Shown in pieces: positions 16,146-23,627 of a DNA stretch of 32,083 nucleotides. The position numbers and the translations under genes are program-made. Origin of the DNA: an uncultured Blautia sp. (GTDB lineage: Bacteria; Bacillota; Clostridia; Lachnospirales; Lachnospiraceae); assembly GCA_900547685.1 (NCBI GenBank), contig URHS01000027.1, positions 1 through 32,083 of the forward strand, read 5' to 3'. The notes under the pieces are model-generated. The model was not told where the DNA came from, did not search any database, and worked only from the letters and a program-made list of their open reading frames with translations. Position 1 is the first letter of the stretch. Every line of letters begins with the position of its first letter.

Positions 16146-17198
16146 CTATATACCCTCCTTTGCAAGCATTTCCTGTGCTTTTGCTATAATCCCTTCTGTT
16201 TCAGGAATTTCATAAATAGACCCGTAATGGTCTACCGGAACCTTTCCTTCTGTTGCCAACTTCACATCATCTACCATCTGTCCCAAAATATTCATTTCTA
16301 CTGTAAGATATGCTTTTGCTTTTTTTGCTTCTTTAAAAGCTCGAACAGGAAATGGCCATAAAGTAATCGGTCGAATAAGTCCCATAGCAATACCTTTGCT
16401 TCTGGCAATCTGAACTGCTTCTCTGCACACTCTGGAACTGATACCGTAAGCAACTAAAACAATCTCTGCATCTTCCACTTGTATACATTCATATCTCTGT
16501 TCTTCATTTTCCATCTGCTGATATTTTTCTCTGAGATAATTTTCATAATCAGGATGTGTATAGTAAACATTCTGAATTTTTCTCTGTTCACAACCTTTTT
16601 TACATCCTTTAATTGTCCAATCATATTTATCAATATCATGTTCTTTAAATTCCGGTATCTCCACCGCTTCAATCATTTGTCCGATTGCCGCGTCGGAAGC
16701 AATAAGTACCGGATGGCGATACTTCTCTGCCAAATCAAATGCTTCCATCATAATATCCGCATTTTCCTGAACAGATGCCGGAGCCAGTACTAAAGTATGG
16801 TAATCTCCATGACCGCCTCCTCTTGTCAACTGCCAATAGTCTCCCTGTCCCTGCGCAATATCACCAAGACCTGTTCCAATTCGCATAACATCTACAATTA
16901 CTGCCGGAAGGTCTGCTGCTACCAGATAAGATATCCCCTCTTGTTTTAAAGAAAAACCCGGTCCTGAAGAAGTTGTCAGAGCCCTTGCACCTGCTGCTGC
17001 TGCTCCTAAAACCATATTGATACCTGCAAGCTCTGATTCAGCCTGTATAAATTCTCCTCCCACATCCTCCATTCTCCATGAAAGATACTCTAAAATCTCT
17101 GTCTGTGGTGTAATAGGATATCCACTGTAAAAACGGCATCCTGCTGCCAATGCTGCTTCTGCCAATGCCTCATTTCCTTTAAATAATACCTTCGCCAT
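16146..17198 (-). CDS. vorB: 2-oxoacid:ferredoxin oxidoreductase, alpha subunit (VorB-type)
   Basis: The 350-residue protein matches the alpha chain called VorB (3-methyl-2-oxobutanoate:ferredoxin oxidoreductase) in many anaerobes. It begins MAKVLFKGNEALAEAAL. It has GYPITPQTEI (about 25-34) and QAESELAGINMV, where 2-oxoglutarate enzymes usually have a MEDE-type sequence, then SSGPGFSLKQEGISY. This favours branched-chain or other hydrophobic 2-oxoacids over 2-oxoglutarate, a family-level inference. AGGGAGG lies seven bases before the ATG. The gene sits between the ferredoxin and beta subunit genes with very short gaps, so the complex is co-expressed. Gene symbols for this complex are used inconsistently in the literature. 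Confidence 0.87.
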   Translation of the reverse strand: MAKVLFKGNEALAEAALAAGCRFYSGYPITPQTEILEYLSWRMEDVGGEFIQAESELAGINMVLGAAAAGARALTTSSGPGFSLKQEGISYLVAADLPAVIVDVMRIGTGLGDIAQGQGDYWQLTRGGGHGDYHTLVLAPASVQENADIMMEAFDLAEKYRHPVLIASDAAIGQMIEAVEIPEFKEHDIDKYDWTIKGCKKGCEQRKIQNVYYTHPDYENYLREKYQQMENEEQRYECIQVEDAEIVLVAYGISSRVCREAVQIARSKGIAMGLIRPITLWPFPVRAFKEAKKAKAYLTVEMNILGQMVDDVKLATEGKVPVDHYGSIYEIPETEGIIAKAQEMLAKEGI

Positions 17199-17210
17199 AA
17201 CAAAACCTCC

Positions 17211-17414
17211 CTATCGAATCTCGTATACATAATCCGGACATACGCGATAACAAGTACCACACGCAATACATTTATCCTCATCTACCTGAACCGCATTATA
17301 TCCTTTGGGATTTACATAATCTGAAAAAGAAATCGCATTTTTGGGGCATGCCGCCACACAATATCCACATCCTTTACATCGGATTTGATTTACATACACT
17401 TTTTCTCCTGCCAT
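17211..17414 (-). CDS. 2x[4Fe-4S] ferredoxin-type delta subunit
   Basis: The 67-residue protein has two CxxCxxCxxxCP motifs: CKGCGYCVAACP and CIACGTCYRVCP. This is the classical bacterial ferredoxin fold holding two 4Fe-4S clusters. Its place directly before the alpha subunit (12-base gap) marks it as the delta electron-transfer subunit that collects electrons from the TPP site and passes them to soluble ferredoxin. AAGGAGG precedes its ATG. Confidence 0.95.
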   Translation of the reverse strand: MAGEKVYVNQIRCKGCGYCVAACPKNAISFSDYVNPKGYNAVQVDEDKCIACGTCYRVCPDYVYEIR

Positions 17415-17439
17415 TTCTGATTCCTCCTTAACTTAATAT

Positions 17440-18687
17440 TTATTCCTGTATTTCTTTTTTTGCTTTTTTACCGTTTCTATAAACCAACATTGCCAGAACT
17501 GCACCGACTATTCCGGAAGCTGCCAAAAATCCAAAAATATAGTTATATCCTGCACCGCCATAAGTATCTAACCATCTTCCGAACAGTACAGAATAAATGG
17601 AATCCGGCATATAACCGATAATAGAGGCAATACCTATCACCGTACCTGTCATGGCTCTTGGAATTCCCGCTTCACTAACCGTAGAAAAAACAACACCATA
17701 CATCATCATGGCAAACGCTCCCGGTATTAAAGTATAAAGACTTGCTGCAATAGGACTGATATCGGAAGGTAAAATCAACACTGCACCAAACAGCGCTGCC
17801 AATGCCAAAAAGGATGTACACAGCCATTTACAGGTAGAATGAAACAGTTTATCTGCAATCAGTCCGCCTACCGGAGCTAAAAGAAGTAATAAATAATTTC
17901 TTACAATTGAAATAAAGCCTGAACTTTCCGGAGAAACACCCATTACCTCTGTCAAATACGGATTAAAATAAGAAATACTGGTGTAAAAACCATATCCACA
18001 TAAAATAGTGAAGGATACAATCCATACGAAAGGATTTTTCAAAAGTTTTCCTACATCCTTCATCTGGAATTTCGGCTCATCAGAAACAGTTACTTCTTCT
18101 TTTTTCTTTCCGTCCATTAAAAACATCAAAAGAACTGCTGCTAAAACCGCCATGCTTCCACCCACTAAAACTGCTCTGAAAAATCCTGTTTTCACATCAC
18201 CGCCAGCTGTCTTATATACATTTAAAGCAATCGTATTTGTAAGGGCAGCAGTAATTCCATTGCAGGCATAATATAATCCGTACATAAATCCCTGTTCTTC
18301 TTCTGTTCCTATAATTCTGACTGCCTTCATCAAAGAGGACCAGAATACAAATGCTGTACTAAAAGAAAGCGCCGTCCAAATCACCATAGCAATCTGAAAA
18401 TTCATTGTAAACGCATAAATATATACTAATGCCGCAGTACTCAATAAAGAAATCACCAACGCTTTTTTAGGTGATACTTTATCCGCAATAATTCCACCCG
18501 GTATATATAAAATCATATTTCCAATGGTATACATGGTAAGCAATAATCCTGATTGAGTATTCGTAATCCCCATAGATGCAATCTGTGCATCGTAAAAAAT
18601 ATATTTAATATAAGGCAAAAAATAAATAGAACCGCCGGCAAGCCCCAGCGTCATAACGGTTAAATATTTTTTTACTTTTGCGTTCAT
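17440..18687 (-). CDS. MFS transporter
   Basis: The 415-residue integral membrane protein has about twelve hydrophobic segments in two six-helix halves and the MFS loop 2-3 motif GGIIADKVSPKKA (about 64-76). It resembles the organic-anion/phosphate antiporter-like MFS group; the substrate is unknown. It is the first gene after the hairpin at 18704-18764 and lies 25 bases before the ferredoxin gene, so it belongs to the amino-acid oxidation operon. It could import the substrate or export the organic acid product (inference). AGAAAGGAG precedes the ATG by seven bases, directly downstream of the hairpin. Confidence 0.88.
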   Translation of the reverse strand: MNAKVKKYLTVMTLGLAGGSIYFLPYIKYIFYDAQIASMGITNTQSGLLLTMYTIGNMILYIPGGIIADKVSPKKALVISLLSTAALVYIYAFTMNFQIAMVIWTALSFSTAFVFWSSLMKAVRIIGTEEEQGFMYGLYYACNGITAALTNTIALNVYKTAGGDVKTGFFRAVLVGGSMAVLAAVLLMFLMDGKKKEEVTVSDEPKFQMKDVGKLLKNPFVWIVSFTILCGYGFYTSISYFNPYLTEVMGVSPESSGFISIVRNYLLLLLAPVGGLIADKLFHSTCKWLCTSFLALAALFGAVLILPSDISPIAASLYTLIPGAFAMMMYGVVFSTVSEAGIPRAMTGTVIGIASIIGYMPDSIYSVLFGRWLDTYGGAGYNYIFGFLAASGIVGAVLAMLVYRNGKKAKKEIQE

Positions 18688-18703
18688 ATATCCGCTCCTT
18701 TCT

Positions 18704-18764
18704 AAAAAAACCGCTGCATTAAGCAGTTATCAGGACTCTTGATATCACTTAATGCGGCGGTTTC
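18704..18764 (-). terminator. Internal terminator-like hairpin between dehydrogenase and MFS genes
   Basis: A 16-bp outer stem with one G-U type mismatch (AAACCGCCGCATTAAG against CTTAATGCAGCGGTTT) encloses an inner TATCA/TGATA stem. On the minus strand it is followed by a T run. It starts seven bases after the dehydrogenase stop and ends about 17 bases before the MFS start, leaving no room for a promoter in between. It may set the expression ratio between the dehydrogenase and the seven downstream genes. Confidence 0.85.
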
Positions 18765-18770
18765 TCTTCC

Positions 18771-19943
18771 TTACATATCCGGTGTATCCGATTTATCAGG
18801 TGTAAATAATCTTCTGGCTACATCGCGTGTAAATTCTCCTGTGTTTTTTGCTTCTTCAAATACAAGATGTGTCTGTTTACGAATAAGGTCTTCTGTATCT
18901 TTTACGATTGCTGCTGCTGCATCTTCGTCATTCATATTTTCAATCTTTACAATTCTGAAGATGACTGCTTCATAAATTCGAATACCTCCCATATTGGAGA
19001 TAAAATCAACTGCAACATCTACATTATTTTTCTTTAAGATTTCATCTGCTTCCGGTGTTGTAGGGATATTTGCCGCTTCCACTAAAAGAGATGCTTTTAT
19101 TTTATCTGCGTTGTCCTTGTTAATTACATCTTCCAGTGCTGCCGGAATTAAAATATCACACTCCATTTCCAACCATTTAGAGTTTGGATAAACTTCATAA
19201 TTATCTTCGAAAGACTCTCTGTTCATTTCACCTTTTGGTAATCTTGTAGAAACGAGTTTCTCAACATCTAATCCATCCTTACAATAAACAAGTCCGTTAA
19301 CATCTGCGATACCTACAACTTTATATCCCATCTTATTTAAAGAAGTAACACAACTTGCCCCAACACATCCAAAGCCCTGAATAACAACAGACGCACCTTC
19401 TTTTCCGCCTTTCATCTTCCATGCTTCATCTGCTGCTGCAGCTACACCATAGCCTGTAATCATGTCATACATCTTAAATCCATCATATCTCAATTCTTTT
19501 TCTGCTCGATCATGATTCACAATACCCTGATGAATATCCGGATCTTCTTTCATTGCTTTCGTCTGAGGAATACCAATTCCCAAATCATCTAAAATTCTCA
19601 ATACATCTGAATAGTCTACACCTAAATCCCCACCGATTGATACACCCGCATTAATATATGGTGCTGTAGCAGTTAAAAATCTACGAAGCACATCTAATGC
19701 ATCCGGTGCTTTATAATCGTAAGCAATTCCAGCTTTACATCCACCTGTTGTCAAAGATTCGCAGGCTTTGTATTTATATCCCATTGTAGTTGCCAAGCGA
19801 ATAACTTCCTCCTTTGTTACTGTCGGATGCATTCTCGTTCCGCCACCACAATAATGTCCTACAAAGTTATACGCACACAGCCATCCCTTTGCTTCCGTTT
19901 CCGTATCATTCCATTCCACTACTACATAAGGTTTGTTTGCCAT
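18771..19943 (-). CDS. Glu/Leu/Phe/Val dehydrogenase family protein, leucine/valine-type motifs
   Basis: The 390-residue NAD(P)-dependent enzyme oxidatively deaminates an amino acid to its 2-oxoacid. Visible features are GGTRM (34-38), catalytic Lys70 in TTGGCKAGI, candidate catalytic Asp113 in DYSDV, and TGYGV near 163-167. A Rossmann motif GFGCVG (190-195) with Asp214 ending the second strand fits NAD. A later motif is EAANIPTTPEAD. Glutamate dehydrogenases have a Lys before GG in the first motif that binds the side-chain carboxylate (GPxKGGLR); here it is absent and the sequence resembles the GGxRM of leucine, valine and phenylalanine dehydrogenases. A hydrophobic amino acid is therefore more likely than glutamate. 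GAGGAGG precedes the ATG. It is divergent from characterised members, so specificity is provisional. Confidence 0.86.
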   Translation of the reverse strand: MANKPYVVVEWNDTETEAKGWLCAYNFVGHYCGGGTRMHPTVTKEEVIRLATTMGYKYKACESLTTGGCKAGIAYDYKAPDALDVLRRFLTATAPYINAGVSIGGDLGVDYSDVLRILDDLGIGIPQTKAMKEDPDIHQGIVNHDRAEKELRYDGFKMYDMITGYGVAAAADEAWKMKGGKEGASVVIQGFGCVGASCVTSLNKMGYKVVGIADVNGLVYCKDGLDVEKLVSTRLPKGEMNRESFEDNYEVYPNSKWLEMECDILIPAALEDVINKDNADKIKASLLVEAANIPTTPEADEILKKNNVDVAVDFISNMGGIRIYEAVIFRIVKIENMNDEDAAAAIVKDTEDLIRKQTHLVFEEAKNTGEFTRDVARRLFTPDKSDTPDM

Positions 19944-19968
19944 AATTCATATCCTCCTCTTTTTTCAC

Positions 19969-20057
19969 GTTCTTTATTATGGAACACTGTTCTAATAATT
20001 ATTCTAAAGAAAAACTCGGTTCTCCGAGTTGTGTTCTGTATTATAGAACTTCGTTCT
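19969..20057. promoter_or_regulatory. Cluster of GTTCT/AGAAC inverted repeats: candidate IclR operators
   Basis: GTTCT occurs on the plus strand at 19969, 19989, 20019, 20033 and 20053, with AGAAC at 20045 and GGAAC at 19981. They pair into palindromes GAACA-n-TGTTC (19982-19992), GTTCT-n7-AGAAC (20033-20049) and AGAAC-n3-GTTCT (20045-20057). A 7-bp hairpin with loop TTCT lies at 20013-20030. The second palindrome covers the -10 box. The adjacent IclR protein is the likely ligand (inference). Confidence 0.65.
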
Positions 20058-20070
20058 TTTTTTCTGTAAA
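20040..20070 (-). promoter_or_regulatory. Candidate promoter of the dehydrogenase gene
   Basis: On the minus strand the -10 box TATAAT (20040-20045) has a one-mismatch -35 box TTTACA (20065-20070) at a 19-base spacing, slightly long. The -10 lies in the centre of a GTTCT/AGAAC palindrome and the spacer carries another, so a bound regulator would block polymerase. It gives a leader of about 90 bases. Confidence 0.65.
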
Positions 20071-20146
20071 CAAATAATAGCACTTATGTGCATTTTTTTC
20101 AATAGTTTTCTTTGATTTTTAATTTTTTTGTATATTTTCCATAATT

Positions 20147-20902
20147 TTATAGTTTCTTTTCCATTTCTTTCACATTTTTCTTAAGCACTTTAACAAATTC
20201 CAATACTTTTTCCTCACCCATCCGCAAAGAAGGCGTACTGATACTAATCCCTGCAATAACCTGTCCTCTTCTGTTCAAAACCGGAACACCTACGCATTTT
20301 ATTCCGAAAGTCCCTTCCATATTGTCAAAACCATATCCCCGCTCTTTTGTAAGCTGTAATTCCTGTTTTAATTGTTCACGGTCTGTAATCGTATATTCTG
20401 TAAAAGCCTCTAATTTTTCGCTGATACGTTCTTCTCTCTCCTCTTCCGACATCATAGATAAAATTGCTTTTCCAATACTGGTGCAATACATTTTTGAACG
20501 GTCCCCTCTCACGGAAGGCGCTCCTACATAATTAGAATCCGGATATACTGCATCCAGATAAATAACCTCATCCTTGTCCGGTACTGCCAAATAAACCACT
20601 TCATTGATTTCTTTACATATTTTCTGCATATAAGGTATAGCAATATTGCTAATATCGTAACGATCTCCCAAAGCTCTGCTCAACCCAAAAATGGCTGTTC
20701 CCAAAAAGAACTTTCCCGATTCTTCATCCTGATCCAGATAGTCCATGGCTTTGAATGTCATGAGAATATTATGCACATTACTTTTATACAACCCCAGCTT
20801 TTCACTGATTTCCGTTACTCCTAAAGGCTGTTTTTCCCGAAAACAATCTAATACTTCTAAAGCCTTTTGTAAACTTTTCACTTTAACTTCTACTTCTTTC
20901 AT
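20147..20902 (-). CDS. IclR-family transcriptional regulator
   Basis: The 251-residue protein has the IclR layout. The N-terminal winged helix-turn-helix (about 8-70) includes VTEISEKLGLYKSNVHNILM. A C-terminal effector-binding domain (about 80-248) contains SIGKAILSMMSEEE and GISISTPSLRM. IclR proteins bind palindromic operators as dimers or tetramers and respond to small carbon compounds. It lies 203 bases upstream of the dehydrogenase in the same orientation, and the gap holds a cluster of inverted repeats over the dehydrogenase promoter. This makes it the probable regulator of the amino-acid oxidation genes. GAGAGG precedes its ATG. It follows the GNAT gene by 22 bases, so it is probably transcribed from further upstream. 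Confidence 0.92.
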   Translation of the reverse strand: MKEVEVKVKSLQKALEVLDCFREKQPLGVTEISEKLGLYKSNVHNILMTFKAMDYLDQDEESGKFFLGTAIFGLSRALGDRYDISNIAIPYMQKICKEINEVVYLAVPDKDEVIYLDAVYPDSNYVGAPSVRGDRSKMYCTSIGKAILSMMSEEEREERISEKLEAFTEYTITDREQLKQELQLTKERGYGFDNMEGTFGIKCVGVPVLNRRGQVIAGISISTPSLRMGEEKVLEFVKVLKKNVKEMEKKL

Positions 20903-20924
20903 AGATGACCTCTCTTTATTTTTT

Positions 20925-21434
20925 CTATATTTTTATCCAATATCTTCTTGTCAGTCTTTTTTCACCGTTCACCACATCTTCTATCTTATCCTGCAGCACC
21001 CCTCCATTTTTTTCAATAACAGCAATAGAGCCGTAATTATCATCTTTACAGGTAAGCAGTACTTTCTTTAACGGCAAATTTTCTCTAATATAAAGAATTG
21101 CTTGTCGTAGCATTTCCGTTCCAATTCCCTTCCCCCATTTATCATATCGTACCCCATAACCTACATGTCCGCCCAGTCGTTCTAAATTTTCTGTAAGTTC
21201 ATGGCGAATACTTATTTCACCCAAAAATTCCTGTTCATCTACAAACCAAAGGCAAGTAGCAGGAACCCAGCCTTCAGGAAGATTTTTCCCCTTTTCCATA
21301 TTTTCTGTATATTCCGCAATCTGCTCAAAGGGCATATCAAAAAATTCATATAGTTTAATATTCTTTTCTTTATATATTTCTGCTGCTCTACAATAACTTT
21401 CTGCATACTTTTTATTGGGCTTAATAAGTTTCAT
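20925..21434 (-). CDS. GNAT-family N-acetyltransferase
   Basis: The 169-residue protein has the GNAT fold, with the acetyl-CoA loop approximated by YGVRYDKWGKGIGTEML (about 93-109) and a C-terminal NYGSIAVIEKNGG motif. GNAT enzymes move an acetyl group from acetyl-CoA to an amine; the substrate here is unknown. The ATG at 21434 overlaps the nitroreductase 3' end by 14 bases, with GAGGAG ten bases upstream inside that gene, so the pair is coupled. It precedes iclR by 22 bases. Confidence 0.86.
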   Translation of the reverse strand: MKLIKPNKKYAESYCRAAEIYKEKNIKLYEFFDMPFEQIAEYTENMEKGKNLPEGWVPATCLWFVDEQEFLGEISIRHELTENLERLGGHVGYGVRYDKWGKGIGTEMLRQAILYIRENLPLKKVLLTCKDDNYGSIAVIEKNGGVLQDKIEDVVNGEKRLTRRYWIKI

Positions 21435-21945
21435 AGTGTATTTTCTCCTCTTTCAGCCCTTCCAGAATATGTGCTTTTGGATGGTCCTTATAAACACCTA
21501 TGGAAAGAATAGCTTCCAAAACATACTCTTTTGGCACATTCAACAGTGTGCGGCAGTATTCCTCTGTACTTTCTCCATTTTCTGCCTCTCGCAGCCTTCC
21601 CTGTATCCAACAACTTCCAAGTCCCAAACTGTCTGCCATCAAATGCATATTACTCATTACAATAGAACAATCCTCCACCCACACATCTGTTTTTTCAGGA
21701 TTTGCAAACACCAGAATTGCACATCCCGCATTTTCCAACATTTTTGCAGCTCCTGTTCTGCAATGAGACAGCTTTTCAAGAGTTTCTTTTTTCTGTACTA
21801 CAACAAGCTCCCATGGCTTCCTGTTTCTGCCTGATGCTGATAAAAGTCCTGCCTGCAAAATTTTATCCAGTTTTTCCTTAGAAATTTTCTCTCCGGTATA
21901 AGTTCTGACACTTCTTCTATTCTGCATAATTTCCAATAAATCCAT
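21421..21945 (-). CDS. Nitroreductase-family FMN oxidoreductase
   Basis: The 174-residue protein shows the nitroreductase pattern: N-terminal MQNRRSVRTYTGE (phosphate-binding Arg residues), SGRNRKPWELVVV, and GLGSCWIQGR near residue 117. These homodimeric flavoenzymes reduce quinones, nitro compounds or other acceptors with NAD(P)H. At 174 residues it belongs to the short class common in anaerobes. It is the first gene of a probable nitroreductase-GNAT-iclR transcript and is divergent from the wall-anchored protein gene at 22116. The true substrate is unknown. Confidence 0.88.
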   Translation of the reverse strand: MDLLEIMQNRRSVRTYTGEKISKEKLDKILQAGLLSASGRNRKPWELVVVQKKETLEKLSHCRTGAAKMLENAGCAILVFANPEKTDVWVEDCSIVMSNMHLMADSLGLGSCWIQGRLREAENGESTEEYCRTLLNVPKEYVLEAILSIGVYKDHPKAHILEGLKEEKIHYETY

Positions 21946-22052
21946 AAGTCCATCCCTCTCTTCTACTATTTGCTTTATACAATATTCTACCCCATTACGT
22001 CCTATATAACAAGAAAATTTCTATAAAATCCCTCTATTTTCTGTAAATTTTA

Positions 22053-22081
22053 TTTTTATTTTCTTTTATTTATGGTATAAT
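22053..22081 (+). promoter_or_regulatory. Extended -10 promoter of the wall-anchored protein gene
   Basis: TGGTATAAT ends at 22081, giving an extended -10 (TGnTATAAT). The -35 at 17-base spacing is weak and T-rich. It lies 35 bases upstream of the ATG, which also has a good site (GAAAGGAG). The region is the divergent spacer to the nitroreductase gene. Confidence 0.7.
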
Positions 22082-22115
22082 TTACATATAAAATAAAACG
22101 AAAGGAGTTGTTTTT

Positions 22116-23597
22116 ATGAAGGTGAAAAAAATAGCAGCAATCAGTTCTGCAATTATTTTTGGCGCATCAACTGCATTTGCAGGAATGCCTAATATCGTAT
22201 CAGCGCAAGCCGTGACAGAAGAAACTATCGTACCAGAAGCAGAAAAATCCATTGGTATTACCATTGATGAAAAATCTTTTCCGGATGCTGCTTTTCGCAG
22301 CTATGTGGAGCAAGAATTTGACATTGAGGAAAGCTCCAAAGGTGTTTTAACAGAAGCTGAGATTAATAAAGTCACTTCCATTTCACTCCTTGATTTGTCT
22401 GTTTCAGATATCAAAGGAATCGAATTCTTTACAGAATTACAAACGCTTTCTATCTCTGGTTCCAACTTATCTTCTTTCACGCTGAAAGGATTGAACAAAC
22501 TCGAAGTACTGACAATCGACTTAAAAAAATTCTACACAATAAATCCTGACGGCACGAAAGCCATAGATTTAAGTAAAGTTTTTGCTCCTGCATTATTAGA
22601 AGTTTTTGCTAATGAAAACCATCCTTCTTTTAATAAAGAAACAAATATTCTGGCCATACCTGCTAATGAAAATCAAACTACTTTAAAAGCAGACGAAGTA
22701 GATGGTCAAAAAACAATTAAATGGATTTTTTACACAGATGTCACACAACCGAATATTTATGGCGTAACATTTGACTCTATGGGTGGAAGTAAGATAGACT
22801 ACCAGCTTATCACCCACGGAAAAACTGCTTCCAAGCCTGCTGATCCTACAAAAGAAGGTTACATTTTTAAAGGCTGGTATCTGGATAAAGAATTTACAAA
22901 AGTTTATGACTTTACAGCGCCGGTAACAAGAATTATGACACTATATGCCCTTTGGGAAGAGGAAGTTATCCCCAATACACCGCCGACTATCACAGCGAAA
23001 GATATTACACTGACCGTAGGCGACAGCTTTAATCCTCTTAATTTCGCTTCTGCTTCTGACAAAGAAGACGGCGAGATTGAACTAACGAATGATAACATAA
23101 TTCAAAATGACGTAAACACTGCAAAAGCAGGCACCTATTACGTCACTTATAAAGTTACAGATAAAGCCGGAGCTTCTGTTGAAAAAACCATTAAAGTAAC
23201 TGTAACTTCAAAACCGGAAGAACCTAACACTGCTCCGGTTATTCACGCAGAAGATCTCACTTTAACGGTAGGTGATAAATTTGATCCTCTGAAGAAAGTA
23301 ACTGCAACAGATAAAGAAGATGGAAATCTAAAACTCACCAAAGATAACGTAATAAAAAATAATGTGGACACTTCTAAGGCAGGAACTTATTCTGTCACGT
23401 ATAAAGTTACAGACAAAAACGGAGCTTCTGTTGAAAAGACTATTAAAGTAACTGTCAAAGAGAAAGAAGACAAGAAAAAGGAAGCGCCCAAAACAGCCGA
23501 TGTAGCAAATTTAAGTTTGCTTAGTTCCATGTTTGCAGGCTCTGCAGGTGTTTTGTCCTTATCTCTTAGAAGAAAATGCAGAAAAAATAACAAATAA
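22116..23597 (+). CDS. Wall-anchored surface protein with LRR-like, InlB-B and two Ig-like domains
   Basis: The 493-residue protein has a signal peptide (1-31, probable cleavage after VSA or AFA). An LRR-like region follows (about 46-150), including LQTLSISGSNLSSF. An InlB B-repeat of Listeria-Bacteroides type (about 215-285) holds PTKEGYIFKGWYLDKEF and MTLYALW. Two tandem Ig-like DUF5011-type domains (about 290-363 and 372-447) share most residues. The C-terminus carries APKTAD (457-462), a hydrophobic segment and a KR-rich tail, a sortase-type anchor with a variant of LPXTG. It probably acts in adhesion or wall interaction; no enzymatic domain is visible. GAAAGGAG precedes the ATG. aroK follows after 30 bases. 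Confidence 0.87.
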   Translation: MKVKKIAAISSAIIFGASTAFAGMPNIVSAQAVTEETIVPEAEKSIGITIDEKSFPDAAFRSYVEQEFDIEESSKGVLTEAEINKVTSISLLDLSVSDIKGIEFFTELQTLSISGSNLSSFTLKGLNKLEVLTIDLKKFYTINPDGTKAIDLSKVFAPALLEVFANENHPSFNKETNILAIPANENQTTLKADEVDGQKTIKWIFYTDVTQPNIYGVTFDSMGGSKIDYQLITHGKTASKPADPTKEGYIFKGWYLDKEFTKVYDFTAPVTRIMTLYALWEEEVIPNTPPTITAKDITLTVGDSFNPLNFASASDKEDGEIELTNDNIIQNDVNTAKAGTYYVTYKVTDKAGASVEKTIKVTVTSKPEEPNTAPVIHAEDLTLTVGDKFDPLKKVTATDKEDGNLKLTKDNVIKNNVDTSKAGTYSVTYKVTDKNGASVEKTIKVTVKEKEDKKKEAPKTADVANLSLLSSMFAGSAGVLSLSLRRKCRKNNK

Positions 23598-23627
23598 AAA
23601 TAACATCTCAGAAAGGCTGGATTTTAT

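Noticed and set aside
16145..16165. Longer beta-subunit start at 16165
   Set aside because: The ATG at 16144 has AAAGGAGGG at good spacing and follows the alpha stop by one base.
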